44,782 nt of DNA from Nostoc foliaceum FACHB-393. GTDB taxonomy: Bacteria; Cyanobacteriota; Cyanobacteriia; Cyanobacteriales; Nostocaceae. The notes beneath the pieces are model-generated. The model saw only the letters and a list, made by a program, of their open reading frames with translations, searched no databases and was not told the origin of the DNA. The position numbers and the translations under genes are program-made. The stretch covers positions 1 through 44,782 of the forward strand of contig NZ_JACJTD010000056.1 in assembly GCF_014698505.1 (NCBI RefSeq), read 5' to 3'. Shown here piece after piece: positions 7,571-16,663 of the stretch (its first letter is position 1; each line of letters begins with the position of its first letter).

Positions 7571-8776
7571 TTAAAGATAATTAGCTGGGTCTACGGGTGT
7601 ACCATTCCGACGGACTTCAAAGTGGAGGTGGGGCCCAGTTGATAAACCTGTGGAACCGACAGCCGCGATCGCTTGTCCGCGTTCAACTGCTTGTCCGTCA
7701 GCAACATACAACTCGCTGCTATGTCCGTACAGCGTAGTAATACCATTGCCGTGGTCAATAATTACGGCTCTGCCATAACCACCATACCACCCAGCAAAAA
7801 TCACTTTTCCCGAATCGGCTGCCCGAATTGTACTACCATAACTAGCGGCAAAATCTAACCCAGCATGAAACCGGCGATAGCCGAGAACAGGGTGCATTCG
7901 CCAGCCAAACGGACTGCTAGTATAAGCATCGCTAGGATATGCCATTACTCCAGTTCCCCGAATGATGACACTGGTACGGCTGTTGGTTTTTGCTTGCGCC
8001 TCCTCTGTTGCTCTGGCTTCTGCTACCTTTTGTTGAATCAAGGCTTCCAGATTTTTTGATTCCCTCTCTAGCTGGTTTTGCGCTGCTTCTAAGGCTAGGC
8101 GATCGCTATTGAGGCGTTGAATTAATTCTGATTGTGATTGCGCCTGGGTTTGATAATCGGCTTTTTGTGCCAACAGTTGCTCACGAATCAAGGCAATTTC
8201 GTTTTTTTGCTGTTCTACGTCCGTTTTTTGTTGATTTATCAAGTTTGCTTGGGCATTGAGTTTTAGCAAAATTTGTTCGTCTGCCTGATACACTAACTTC
8301 AACTGATGACGACGGCTGATAAAGTCACTGATATTTTGACTTTGGAGCAAAACTGCCCATCCAACAGATGCAGGCGATCGCTGAAGATAACGCAATCGTG
8401 CTACTGTTGCTATTTGCCGCTCTTCATAAGAACGTTCCGCCACAGCTAAATCAGTTTCCAACTGCTGGAGGCGTTGGGTGGCGAGTTGTAATCGTGATTC
8501 GCTCTCTTGAATATAGTTATCTGTAGCTTGCAGATTTTGTTTTAAACCAGTGAGGTGTTTTTGGGCCTCTTGTTGGAGATTTGTTAAGCGATCGCGATCG
8601 TTAACCACACTCTGACGCTGCTGGTTCATTTGTTGCTGCTGTTGTCGCAGAGTATCAATAGACCCTGTAGACGTTGCGTCAGCTGGAATTAATGCCAAAT
8701 AAATCCACAAAATGCAACAAAATGCAATAAATAAACAGTAATAAATTGGCTTTTTTCTTAGAAATTGCGCTCTCAT
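7571..8776 (-). CDS. M23 (LytM) murein hydrolase activator, EnvC/NlpD-like
   Basis: The protein has three parts: a signal-anchor N-terminus (KKPIYYCLFIAFCCILWIYL), a long Gln/Glu-rich coiled coil of about 230 residues, and a C-terminal M23 domain. The M23 domain has HAGLDF and HLHFE motifs, so the zinc ligands appear present, leaving open whether it cuts peptidoglycan or activates amidases. The role is envelope or septal cell-wall remodelling outside the cytoplasmic membrane. I chose the ATG at 8776 because it gives a normal signal-anchor; a longer frame back to a TTG at 8887 adds 37 residues with a second hydrophobic stretch and is less likely. The stop lies 65 bp from the tRNA gene. Confidence 0.9.
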   Translation of the reverse strand: MRAQFLRKKPIYYCLFIAFCCILWIYLALIPADATSTGSIDTLRQQQQQMNQQRQSVVNDRDRLTNLQQEAQKHLTGLKQNLQATDNYIQESESRLQLATQRLQQLETDLAVAERSYEERQIATVARLRYLQRSPASVGWAVLLQSQNISDFISRRHQLKLVYQADEQILLKLNAQANLINQQKTDVEQQKNEIALIREQLLAQKADYQTQAQSQSELIQRLNSDRLALEAAQNQLERESKNLEALIQQKVAEARATEEAQAKTNSRTSVIIRGTGVMAYPSDAYTSSPFGWRMHPVLGYRRFHAGLDFAASYGSTIRAADSGKVIFAGWYGGYGRAVIIDHGNGITTLYGHSSELYVADGQAVERGQAIAAVGSTGLSTGPHLHFEVRRNGTPVDPANYL

Positions 8777-8922
8777 AGTGCGCAGCCCAATCAAAATGAT
8801 GCTTTCATACACTATGAGGATTATTCCCAAAATCTGATTCACCCATTCCAATGCATTATTAAATTGGTCTGCCAAGTTGTAACACAAGGATTCCAGCTAT
8901 GTCAGCATTAACTTTTACACCG

Positions 8923-8966
8923 TAAGTCCCCACTGAATTCTGTAATCAGAATTCAGTGGGGACTTA
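8923..8966. terminator. Perfect 20-bp inverted repeat with 4-base loop
   Basis: The arms TAAGTCCCCACTGAATTCTG and its exact reverse complement flank TAAT. It lies upstream of the M23 gene start and 85 bp downstream of the stress-protein stop. It could terminate the stress-protein transcript, though there is no T-run typical of an intrinsic terminator. It may instead be a mobile palindromic element. Confidence 0.55.
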
Positions 8967-9051
8967 AGGCGAAGTAAATTACCACATTCTTGCATTAGTG
9001 GGATAGATTCTAGCATTGAGCAACACACTCGCTCCTGGGCACTGATCACTG

Positions 9052-9468
9052 CTAAGGCACAATCAGCACTGGGCAAGGGGAAAGGTTAATCACGCGAGTG
9101 GTAACACTATCATCCGCTCCCTCTTCAGTCAAGCCTAGACCCCGACAGCCCATAATAATTAAATCTGCCCCAATTTCATCAGCGACATCGCAGATAGTAA
9201 AAGCTGGTTTGCCTTGTCTTTCCAGGACTTCGGATTGAATTCCTTGCCCAGAAAATAAAGATTGAGCATTTTCTAGCAGTTTGGCAACTACCTCTGGTGA
9301 CACCATCGGATCTGGACTAGGCGCGTCTGGAGGCGGTTCTTCTACCACAGACAGCAGTACCAAGCGACTGCCGTACTTTTTAACTACGTTGGTAACAACA
9401 TCAGCAGCTTCCCGTGTTTCCCGGCTTTGATCAATAGGAAATAGTACTGTCTTAAATATATCTGTCAC
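9052..9468 (-). CDS. Universal stress protein (UspA family)
   Basis: The 138-aa single-domain protein has the Usp fold pattern: VLFPIDQSRETREAADVV at the start, a central LVLLSVVEEPP strand, and a C-terminal GADLIIMGCRGLGLTEEGADDSVTTRVINLSPCPVLIVP. The ATP-binding signature GxxG-x9-G(S/T) is altered: the loop reads GCRGLGLTEEGADDSVT, so nucleotide binding is uncertain. It starts with GTG at 9468 and is divergent from pgk with 80 bp between, which may be a shared regulatory region. It is cytoplasmic and of unknown specific function. Confidence 0.9.
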   Translation of the reverse strand: MTDIFKTVLFPIDQSRETREAADVVTNVVKKYGSRLVLLSVVEEPPPDAPSPDPMVSPEVVAKLLENAQSLFSGQGIQSEVLERQGKPAFTICDVADEIGADLIIMGCRGLGLTEEGADDSVTTRVINLSPCPVLIVP

Positions 9469-9548
9469 TTGGGCACCCCTGACTCCGGTAAAATCTTGAT
9501 GGTTCTACTTTCAAAACAATAACAAAAAGGCAATCAGGAGAGTTTGGT

Positions 9549-10751
9549 GTGTCCAAAAAAAGTTTAGCAAGTTTATCTTCGGCTGATATATCTGGGAAAC
9601 GTGCCTTAGTGCGGGTTGACTTTAATGTGCCTGTGGATGATCAAGGCAACATTACCGACGATACTCGCATTCGCGCAGCTTTACCAACCATCAAAGATTT
9701 GACGCAGAAGGGTGCTAAGGTCATTCTCGCAAGCCATTTTGGTCGTCCCAAGGGTGTGGATGACAAATTACGCCTAACTCCCGTTGCCAAGCGTCTCTCT
9801 GAGTTACTGGGGCAAGAAGTCATTAAAACTGATGACTCCATTGGTGATGAAGTTGCAGCTAAAGTTGGCGCGTTGCAAAATGGTCAAGTGCTGTTACTGG
9901 AAAATGTCCGTTTTTACAAAGAAGAAGAGAAAAACGACCCAGAATTTGCGAAAAAATTGGCAGCTAATGCTGATTTTTATGTAAATGATGCTTTTGGTAC
10001 TGCACACCGCGCCCATGCTTCTACTGAAGGTGTAACTAAATTCCTCAGCCCTTCTGTGGCTGGATATTTGGTTGAAAAGGAATTGCAATATCTGCAAAAC
10101 GCCATTGAAAATCCCCAACGTCCTTTGGCAGCAATTATTGGCGGTTCCAAAGTTTCTAGCAAAATTGGCGTGATTGAAACGCTACTGGAAAAATGCGACA
10201 AACTGATCATCGGCGGTGGGATGATTTTCACCTTCTACAAAGCCCGTGGTTTGAATGTCGGTAAGTCGTTGGTAGAAGAAGACAAGCTAGAACTAGCGAA
10301 GTCTTTGGAAGCTAAGGCTAAAGAACGGGGCGTTGCTTTATTGCTTCCTACAGATGTGGTATTGGCAGATAACTTTGCCCCTGATGCCAATTCTCAAACC
10401 GTTAGCATTGAGAATATCCCAGATGGTTGGATGGGTTTGGATATTGGGCCAGACTCGGTGAAATTTTTCCAAGAAGCTCTTGCAGATACCAAAACGGTAA
10501 TTTGGAACGGGCCAATGGGTGTGTTTGAGTTTGATAAGTTTGCCTTAGGTACGGAAGCGATCGCTCATACTCTCGCCGAAATCGGTAAAACTGGCACAAC
10601 CACGATCATTGGCGGCGGTGACTCAGTAGCGGCTGTGGAAAAGGTTGGTTTAGCCGACCAAATGAGCCACATCTCCACCGGCGGCGGCGCTAGCTTGGAG
10701 TTGCTTGAAGGCAAGGTATTGCCTGGAATTGCGGCTTTAGATGATGCTTAA
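9549..10751 (+). CDS. pgk: Phosphoglycerate kinase
   Basis: This 400-aa protein aligns by eye with bacterial Pgk throughout: VRVDFNVP near residue 22, the SHFGRPKG substrate loop, LLLENVRF, the DAFGTAHRAHAS block, the GGSKVSSKIGV hinge, WNGPMGVFE, and the C-terminal GGGDSVAAVEK and STGGGASLELLEG nucleotide-binding loops. It interconverts 1,3-bisphosphoglycerate/ADP and 3-phosphoglycerate/ATP in the Calvin cycle and glycolysis. The GTG start at 9549 follows CAGGAGAG by a suitable distance. It is apparently monocistronic and followed by a palindrome. Confidence 0.98.
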   Translation: MSKKSLASLSSADISGKRALVRVDFNVPVDDQGNITDDTRIRAALPTIKDLTQKGAKVILASHFGRPKGVDDKLRLTPVAKRLSELLGQEVIKTDDSIGDEVAAKVGALQNGQVLLLENVRFYKEEEKNDPEFAKKLAANADFYVNDAFGTAHRAHASTEGVTKFLSPSVAGYLVEKELQYLQNAIENPQRPLAAIIGGSKVSSKIGVIETLLEKCDKLIIGGGMIFTFYKARGLNVGKSLVEEDKLELAKSLEAKAKERGVALLLPTDVVLADNFAPDANSQTVSIENIPDGWMGLDIGPDSVKFFQEALADTKTVIWNGPMGVFEFDKFALGTEAIAHTLAEIGKTGTTTIIGGGDSVAAVEKVGLADQMSHISTGGGASLELLEGKVLPGIAALDDA

Positions 10752-10768
10752 TAGCCATCTTTAGAATT

Positions 10769-10800
10769 ATGTAGAGACGTTACATGTAACGTCTCTACAT
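10769..10800. terminator. 32-bp perfect palindrome after pgk
   Basis: The sequence from ATGTAGAGACGTTACA onward reads identically on both strands. It sits 17 bp after the pgk stop and 31 bp before the convergent stop of the next gene, so it is a candidate bidirectional terminator. GAGACG-type palindromes recur in this window and in Nostoc genomes as dispersed repeats. Confidence 0.6.
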
Positions 10801-10831
10801 TAAAGCAGTACTCAATCTACTAACTTGGCTT

Positions 10832-12031
10832 TCACCACTGCCCTGAATTATCTTCCTGTTGCAAACCGATCAACTGTCGCCGCTTCCAAGCATAGTGAAG
10901 AATATTAATTCCTAATTCCTGGGCTGTGCGAATGGTCAATCTGGGTAAATTTAATTCTCTATCCAGTCCCCAAGCAGTTGCTAAATCTCCAATTGCTAAA
11001 ATAATTCCTCCACCAATTGACAGTTTAATCTGCTGTTGATTAACCATTGGCAAGGCAGCAAATAAGAAAGGTTTTGTCCTTAAAGGATGACTCCGTTGCA
11101 ATTCTTCTAAAGGTCTTAAAGGACTTTCTAACTGTTGTGCTAATGCTTGAGTACTCTCAATGAGAGCATTAGCGTTTGTTGGTGCATCAACTAGAAGCAC
11201 ACCACCTAAATTTAAGTAATTTTTTAGAGATTCAAATTCGAGACTATTTAAAGATATGGCTTGTCCGCCGGTCAGATAAAGTAGGTCATAATCTTGAATA
11301 TTTTCTCCTAAAGAAACCTGCCCTGGTTCATCAGCCCCTCGCAAACTAGGATATAAGGGTTCTACTGCTTGTAACAAATATGAAAGGCTGAAAAAATTAC
11401 GCGCACATTCTGGATCGCTATGATTCGCCTGCGCCATACACACAAGTGCTTGGGGACGCATTTGTGCTTGACGGCGATAACGCAAATCAATATTGTTATA
11501 TCCAGGAAAGAAAGCATCCGCAGGTTGGTTAATTTCAGTATGCCCTGGTTGCAGGAGTATGCGGCATATTTCTATTTCTGAACTGAGTGGTGTAGAGTTC
11601 CTTTGGTCAATTCGATAAGTTTCTTGAACAATATCTCTTTGCTGTCCGCGCCGCAATTCGTCAGGGTCTACATAGCTAACTACTAAGTAGATCATGAGTG
11701 GTTCAGAACTTGCTACTTCTATATCAATGGGAAAATCATAAGAAGTCGGTACAACAATTAAATTACCTGCTAAATCAATTGCAATACCAGGTTGAATTTG
11801 CACCCAACGTCCATCTCGATATTTAGCTTCAACTTGGCTTGGGGCAGTCACATCTCGAACGCCTAAACCGCAGACAATTCCTGGTTGGTTTAAACTTTGA
11901 TATTGGGCATTTTGCCGATTACGGTGGTAATCATGGGCTGTGCGCCAGCGTTCAGCATTAATTAGTAACCCGTCTGCGGCTTGTAGGCGTTCAAAGGATT
12001 TAATTGGTGGGGGTGGAAAAGGATGGGACAT
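10832..12031 (-). CDS. CIS-locus accessory protein, DUF4159-like C-terminal half
   Basis: This 399-aa protein has two parts. The N-terminal half (about 1-150) starts FERLQAADGLLINAERWRTAHDYHRNRQN and resembles a tail-associated beta domain. The C-terminal half contains LYLTGGQAISLNSLEFESLKNYLNLGGVLLVDAP, as in DUF4159 or GATase-like domains. It is the last gene of the minus-strand baseplate block, 70 bp downstream of the tail protein I gene, so it is likely co-transcribed and a baseplate or envelope-attachment component. I do not recognise an enzymatic motif. The function is unknown; the CIS link is by position. Confidence 0.6.
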   Translation of the reverse strand: MSHPFPPPPIKSFERLQAADGLLINAERWRTAHDYHRNRQNAQYQSLNQPGIVCGLGVRDVTAPSQVEAKYRDGRWVQIQPGIAIDLAGNLIVVPTSYDFPIDIEVASSEPLMIYLVVSYVDPDELRRGQQRDIVQETYRIDQRNSTPLSSEIEICRILLQPGHTEINQPADAFFPGYNNIDLRYRRQAQMRPQALVCMAQANHSDPECARNFFSLSYLLQAVEPLYPSLRGADEPGQVSLGENIQDYDLLYLTGGQAISLNSLEFESLKNYLNLGGVLLVDAPTNANALIESTQALAQQLESPLRPLEELQRSHPLRTKPFLFAALPMVNQQQIKLSIGGGIILAIGDLATAWGLDRELNLPRLTIRTAQELGINILHYAWKRRQLIGLQQEDNSGQW

Positions 12032-12080
12032 AGTAATTTTGGATTTTAGATTTTGGATTAAAAGTCTGTTTAATTTTACT

Positions 12081-12100
12081 TAATTACAAATTACGAATTA
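12081..12100. repeat. Heptanucleotide short tandem repeat (TTACGAA type), copy 1
   Basis: AATTACAAATTACGAATTA lies in the 70-bp gap after the tail protein I gene. It is the same TTACGAA family found at 13165, 17181, 32256 and 38229, and resembles the STRR repeats of heterocystous cyanobacteria. Confidence 0.6.
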
Positions 12101-12101
12101 T

Positions 12102-13166
12102 TTAATTAGGGGGATTTTCGATAGATAATTCGTATGTGCAGAAAGCAGGTTTTTCTTGCTCTATGATCCTTTGAATCAGTTGCTCATTAATAATGCCACT
12201 AGAAATATTTGAACGCAAACGCACTATAAAGTGATATGGTTGTCCACCTGCTAAAACTGCATTTCCTAGTTGGGCATCTCCTATGATGAAACTTGGCCCA
12301 AAAGGTTCTGTGATACTGATATGTTTATCAGCTTCATTAGGTAAATGTTCGTCTAGCGGTAAACCAGTATAAAGATGTAAATAGAGGCGTAATCCTTTAC
12401 GAGTTCCTCGCCAGCGATAAAGTTCTACAGCCCGGCGAATTAAACGCCGCTGTTGTTGAAGATCCCAAACTGAATCTACTTGCCAAGCAACCCAATGAGC
12501 CATAAAGGGTAGTAGTGCTTGCGGTGCTGTCAAGGGATCGAGGTTTGCCCACATGACATTGTAACTATTAACTATTGGTTGAAAAGCTTGCTCAAATATT
12601 TTCATGAAGCGACCAATAAAGTCTACTTCCCGATACAAAATTGGCAAGAATTCCATGTAAGCAGTGTAGGGACGGATGTATAAATCGAAATACTCGCTTC
12701 TCTCGATTTGTTCGTTGTCAGTGCCTGGGTCTATATGTAGAGTAACTAGACTACGAAAATTGAGCGTCAGTTTGTCTTTTTTTCCAGGAGCGATCGCTTC
12801 TTGATCTTCAAAAAATGTGTCAGGAATTGAGAAGTAGAGGACAGCATCCATCTGTCCACGAGGCGGTATTTCACTGCCTTCTGTGCCAATCTGACACCAC
12901 TGGGACGGGAAGTTTCCCTCAACGCTTAAGCTTACCCGCAAAGGACGCTGTTCTAAGTTTTGCACTTGTACAATCATCTCACTGGGATGTCCAGGATGCA
13001 AAAGTAAAGTACGTCCAGCAACATCCATATCTGCGTTCGCAAATGCTAAACCTGCCACAGGTAAAGCTTCAGGAATTTGCATTGGCGTTAATTGAATGCG
13101 TACAGATGGACTAGAGCGACTTTGAACCATAGGTTTGGGGGGAGAATAACTACTGACAAATGACAA
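12102..13166 (-). CDS. Phage tail protein I-like baseplate component (Cis12-type)
   Basis: The region from about residue 170 carries the tail protein I-like domain of injection systems: YMEFLPILYREVDFIGRFMKIFEQ, LPFMAHWVAW, and RRLIRRAVELYRWRGTRKGLRLYL. The N-terminal part is a beta-rich extension (PGHPSEMIVQVQNLEQRPLRV). It is expected to join the baseplate wedge next to the J-like protein encoded just upstream, where only 15 bp separate the genes. The first codon in frame is a TTG at 13166; an ATG at 13130 (MVQSRSSPS) is an alternative start. The downstream neighbour lies beyond a short heptamer repeat. Confidence 0.85.
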   Translation of the reverse strand: MSFVSSYSPPKPMVQSRSSPSVRIQLTPMQIPEALPVAGLAFANADMDVAGRTLLLHPGHPSEMIVQVQNLEQRPLRVSLSVEGNFPSQWCQIGTEGSEIPPRGQMDAVLYFSIPDTFFEDQEAIAPGKKDKLTLNFRSLVTLHIDPGTDNEQIERSEYFDLYIRPYTAYMEFLPILYREVDFIGRFMKIFEQAFQPIVNSYNVMWANLDPLTAPQALLPFMAHWVAWQVDSVWDLQQQRRLIRRAVELYRWRGTRKGLRLYLHLYTGLPLDEHLPNEADKHISITEPFGPSFIIGDAQLGNAVLAGGQPYHFIVRLRSNISSGIINEQLIQRIIEQEKPAFCTYELSIENPPN

Positions 13167-13197
13167 ATTACGAACTACGAATTACGAATTACGAATG
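13165..13197. repeat. Heptanucleotide short tandem repeat, copy 2
   Basis: About four units of TTACGAA type span the gap between two baseplate genes. The 3' end of the baseplate J gene lies inside them, so its last residues (RNS) are encoded by repeat sequence. Confidence 0.7.
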
Positions 13198-15380
13198 ATT
13201 TGGATGTCGTGATTTGAACGCAGATTAGTATCAGCCCAAGAACATATTAAACCTTCCGAACCTGGGTCAATCAATTGTTCTGGCGATGGTTGTCGCCGCC
13301 AATTTTCTCCTTGCTTGCGGATGGGAAATAGTAAAACGGGGCCTAAATGACGCACGCCTGGGGTTTGTTGCAGTAATGCCACAATATCGGATGTATAAAC
13401 TGGTCGCCCAAATGGCCAACCTTTGCCGTCGATTCCTCCAGTCAAGGGATTTAAATATTTATACAGCGATCGCCTTAAATTCCGGCGAATTTCTTCGCTG
13501 GCAAAAGGGTTGTTGTATGCTGGCTCTAAAGCAATTTCTGTCTGTACAGAAACACCTACGTAATTTGGTTCTTGTAACTCTACTTGTACCCCTAATAACC
13601 GTCTTTCATCTAAATAACTCAAAATTTGCTCTTGGAGGGCATTACTCAGGGCAAATTCTTCTGGTCTCATGCCATTGCCTTGAGCGATCGCATCTGTATT
13701 TGCAAATGGAACTACCAGCAGACTAACTATACCAGCTTGTCTACGAGAATTTGCTGGCAAACAACGGACGCGGGCGATCGCACCTGCACCCGCCTGTTGA
13801 GTTAAAACTTCAAAATCTTCAGCAGTGACGGCGCGATCGCGCGTGCGGAGGATGCGGGGAGCCTTCATCACAGCTTGCTCCAGCGATTCGGCATCCGCCC
13901 CATTGATTGCTGGTACAGGATTGATCACACTAGCAATATAAGGATATGCAGACTTCAAAAACTGGATCGCTCCAGCTTGAACATTGCCTTCTCTGCCACC
14001 GCCTGTACGATAAGCAACCATTTTAATCTCTGATCCACGGGGAGGAATCGCCCCATACTGGTGTTCAGACTGGTTATTATCAAGAACTTGTACAGATGTG
14101 TTGTCTAGTTGTGGTTGCTGAATTCGCGATCGCACTTGGGTTTGCTGTTTAAGTTGGCTAGGTTCCCGAATCAGCGGCCCAAACTGGATTGTACCAGTGA
14201 TCGAATCGATGGTGTAATGGAAATTATGCGGCCCAGAATCAGCAAAATCTCTCACCTCAGTCCACTTCTGCGGCAAACCACCAGCCGGAGTAACTAAAAT
14301 ATACTCATTTTCTTTCCGTTCTAAAATTGGTGCTGTTTGTAATTGGAAACTCTGGCCAGGTGTACCATCACTAATCCCCAAGCGCTCATCTTGAATCAGC
14401 GTACTGTGACTAGCCCTAACAGTACCGCCAATTGACCGCACTGCTAAACCAATAATTCGTGGCGGACGATTGTAACCAGATTCATTGGCTTCTGTACTAA
14501 TAAAACTACAGCGCAACCAGCGACCTCGGTAAGAGGTAAAATTAGCCACAGGCCAAATTTGAGGTAAATGCAGACGTACTTCTGCACCTTGAGATGGGTT
14601 TCCACCCTCCTGGGCGATTTCGTAAAAACTGAAGCCGCGAGTCTTATCATCTGACTCTTGTAATAAAACTGATTGCCAATTTTCCCCATCCCAGGCTTCC
14701 CATTTTCGAGGTGGTTGATTGGGGTTAATACCAGCAGGGGTAGCCGCAGCCCCTTGGAAAATAATTTCTAAAACATTAGCGTCTAAAGGATCATCAGAAT
14801 TAATTGCTAAATAAAAGCAGTTCCCAGGCTGGGGTTCCTCTTCAAAAATCGGTTGTTCATTACCTGTCCAGTAACCGTTAGATTGACGAGTCCATGAAGT
14901 TGTGACTCTTTCGCGCAGAGATTGGGGAATATCTTCGGTGGTTTGGGCAGTTAAGAAATGTTGGATGCGGGGTTTGCCGATAATTAGAGGAGAATCTGTG
15001 CTGAAGGTAATCGCTTCTGTTGTCTCAGTGCGGATAGTTGAGGCTTCCAATCCTGCTGGAATAGTGTAGGCTTCTGGTAGTGCAGCGCTTAAATAAAAAG
15101 TTAATTCCGTGCGGGCTGGGGCGGGAGGCTGGAGACGAATACCCAGTAATTCTAGAAAAGCTACATAATTTTTTCGAGGTACTTGGTTAAATCTGAGCAA
15201 CATCTGGTCAGTTAACCAAGCAAATAACTCAATTAGCGTAATTCCAGGGTCGCTGAGGTTGTGGTCAGTCCATTCTGGACAGTAGCGCGGAATACGCATA
15301 ATACATTCTTCCACCAAATCATCGAAGGCGCGATCGTCTAAGTTAGAAGAAGGTAATTTCGGTAAAAAATCAAAGTTCAT
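13182..15380 (-). CDS. cis11: Baseplate assembly protein J-like (Cis11/gp6-type)
   Basis: This 732-aa protein begins NFDFLPKLPSSNLDDRAFDDLVEECIMRIPRYCPEWTDHNLSDPGITLIELFAWLTDQMLLRFNQ in pieces, the hallmark of CIS 'putative baseplate assembly' proteins. The baseplate J-like core lies in the C-terminal half (AVTAEDFEVLTQQAGAGAIARVRC and VQTEIALEP). Such proteins form the wedge ring of the contractile baseplate, contacting the gp25 protein and sheath. Length is normal for the larger CIS form. It is co-oriented with the gp25 gene 221 bp upstream, a gap that contains a MITE-like element, and with tail protein I 15 bp downstream. Confidence 0.93.
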   Translation of the reverse strand: MNFDFLPKLPSSNLDDRAFDDLVEECIMRIPRYCPEWTDHNLSDPGITLIELFAWLTDQMLLRFNQVPRKNYVAFLELLGIRLQPPAPARTELTFYLSAALPEAYTIPAGLEASTIRTETTEAITFSTDSPLIIGKPRIQHFLTAQTTEDIPQSLRERVTTSWTRQSNGYWTGNEQPIFEEEPQPGNCFYLAINSDDPLDANVLEIIFQGAAATPAGINPNQPPRKWEAWDGENWQSVLLQESDDKTRGFSFYEIAQEGGNPSQGAEVRLHLPQIWPVANFTSYRGRWLRCSFISTEANESGYNRPPRIIGLAVRSIGGTVRASHSTLIQDERLGISDGTPGQSFQLQTAPILERKENEYILVTPAGGLPQKWTEVRDFADSGPHNFHYTIDSITGTIQFGPLIREPSQLKQQTQVRSRIQQPQLDNTSVQVLDNNQSEHQYGAIPPRGSEIKMVAYRTGGGREGNVQAGAIQFLKSAYPYIASVINPVPAINGADAESLEQAVMKAPRILRTRDRAVTAEDFEVLTQQAGAGAIARVRCLPANSRRQAGIVSLLVVPFANTDAIAQGNGMRPEEFALSNALQEQILSYLDERRLLGVQVELQEPNYVGVSVQTEIALEPAYNNPFASEEIRRNLRRSLYKYLNPLTGGIDGKGWPFGRPVYTSDIVALLQQTPGVRHLGPVLLFPIRKQGENWRRQPSPEQLIDPGSEGLICSWADTNLRSNHDIQIIRNS

Positions 15381-15449
15381 ACCAATTTAAAAAAGAATGT
15401 GACAGATACAAACCTAGAAACCCAGATAAAATTTAGCTTTTTTAATTAG

Positions 15450-15560
15450 GACTTACGCATAAATTACGGAATAACGTAGACGCTTCGGCTTGCCGCAGGC
15501 TACCGCAGAGGCACAGAGGGCACAGAGAAATCAGAGTTTGAGAGATATTTTGCGTAAGTC
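15450..15560. mobile_element. MITE-like element with GACTTACGCA terminal repeats
   Basis: The 10-bp ends GACTTACGCA (15450-15459) and TGCGTAAGTC (15551-15560) are perfect inverted repeats enclosing 91 bp. The centre contains GCTTGCCGCAGGCTACCGC and GGCACAGAGGGCACAGAG, sequence seen as dispersed repeats in Nostoc-type genomes. It carries no gene and separates the gp25 and J-like genes. It is followed by a TTTTCAA-type heptamer run at about 15565-15595. Confidence 0.65.
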
Positions 15561-15601
15561 GTATTAATTTTTAATTTTCAATTTTCAATTTTTAATTCGG
15601 A

Positions 15602-16024
15602 TCATGCTTCCTCCCCAGCTGAAACCAAATAATAAGGATAAACAAAACTATAAATATCGGGGCCGTCTTTGAGTCGATAATTGATAATGATGTCCACTCT
15701 GCCACGCACAGGGTCAGGATCGGTGATAACTTCATCGATAGTAATGCGTGGTTCCCAGACTTCTAAAGCTTCCAAGACATAAAGACGGATTCGCAGTAGG
15801 GTATCGCTACTTAAAGGTGCAAACGCCAGTTCAGACAAGCGCGAACCAAAGGTAGGTCGATAAACCCGCTCACCTACTCCGGTGCGGAGGATAATCCAAA
15901 TAGATTCTTTAACTTTTTGATCTTCACGGCTAAGTTGTATCCCGCCTTGCACACTTAAATGCAGTGGATAAGCCCAACCTGTTCCCAAATAGGCTCGTTC
16001 ACGACCATAAACCATATCTGGCAC
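15602..16024 (-). CDS. cis9: GPW/gp25-family baseplate wedge protein (Cis9)
   Basis: The 140-aa protein shows the gp25 pattern: LGTGWAYPLHL, VKESIWIILRTGVGERVYRPTFGSRLSELAFAPLSSDTLLRIRLYVLEALEVWEPRI. In contractile systems gp25 joins the baseplate wedge and nucleates sheath polymerisation. The full-length frame begins with GTG at 16024. Upstream lies a 640-bp repeat-rich gap before the PAAR gene, so it may be transcribed separately. Confidence 0.93.
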   Translation of the reverse strand: MPDMVYGRERAYLGTGWAYPLHLSVQGGIQLSREDQKVKESIWIILRTGVGERVYRPTFGSRLSELAFAPLSSDTLLRIRLYVLEALEVWEPRITIDEVITDPDPVRGRVDIIINYRLKDGPDIYSFVYPYYLVSAGEEA

Positions 16025-16663
16025 TTAAACAGTTGTACATGGATATCTTCAAAGATATCGGCACAGAGGGTTTAAGCCTATTCGCCAAAGGTCGAGGATG
16101 AAGAGGCAGAGGGGCAGGGGGCAGAGGGAGAATGATTTGTAACTGTAATGTTGGTATAAAATTAAGATTCATAGACGAGTCTTTGATATTCGCGGACGAG
16201 TTTCAATACAGTTCAGAATGAGCAACAAAACATTGATGTAGAGACGCGATTTATCGCGTCTTCAAAGACCAATTATCCACACCAATAACCTTAACCCAAG
16301 CGTATTGGGACGAGTCTTTGATATTCGCGGATGAGTCTTTGATATTCGCGGACGAGTCTTTGATATTCGCGGGAGAGTCTTTGATACTCATGGATGAGTC
16401 TTTGATATTCGCGGATGAGTCTTTGATATTCGCGGACGAGTCTTTGATATTCGCGGGAGAGTCTTTGATACTCGTGGACGAGTCTTTGATATTCGCGGAC
16501 GAGTCTTTGATATTCGCGGATGAGTCTTTGATATTCGCGGATGAGTCTTTGATATTCGCGGACGAGTCTTTGATATTCGCGGATGAGTCTTTGATATTCG
16601 CGGATGAGTATTTGATACTCGCGGGTGCAGTATTCCTCTGCCCCCTGCCCCCTGCCTCTCCAA
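16025..16663. repeat. Repeat island between gp25 and PAAR genes, with 21-bp tandem array
   Basis: No supportable gene is seen. The core (16309-16623) is 15 tandem copies of a 21-bp unit beginning GACGAGTCTTTGATATTC, with variants GATGAG and GGAGAG at the start and ATACTC near the end. One and a half outlying copies lie at about 16169-16206. An AGACGCGAT/ATCGCGTCT hairpin sits at 16242-16261. The island is framed by inverted G/C-rich tracts (AGAGGCAGAGGGGCAGGGGG from 16101 and its approximate complement at 16635-16661). Because 21 is a multiple of 3, several frames stay open across the array on both strands; none has a convincing start or non-repeat domain. Confidence 0.85.
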
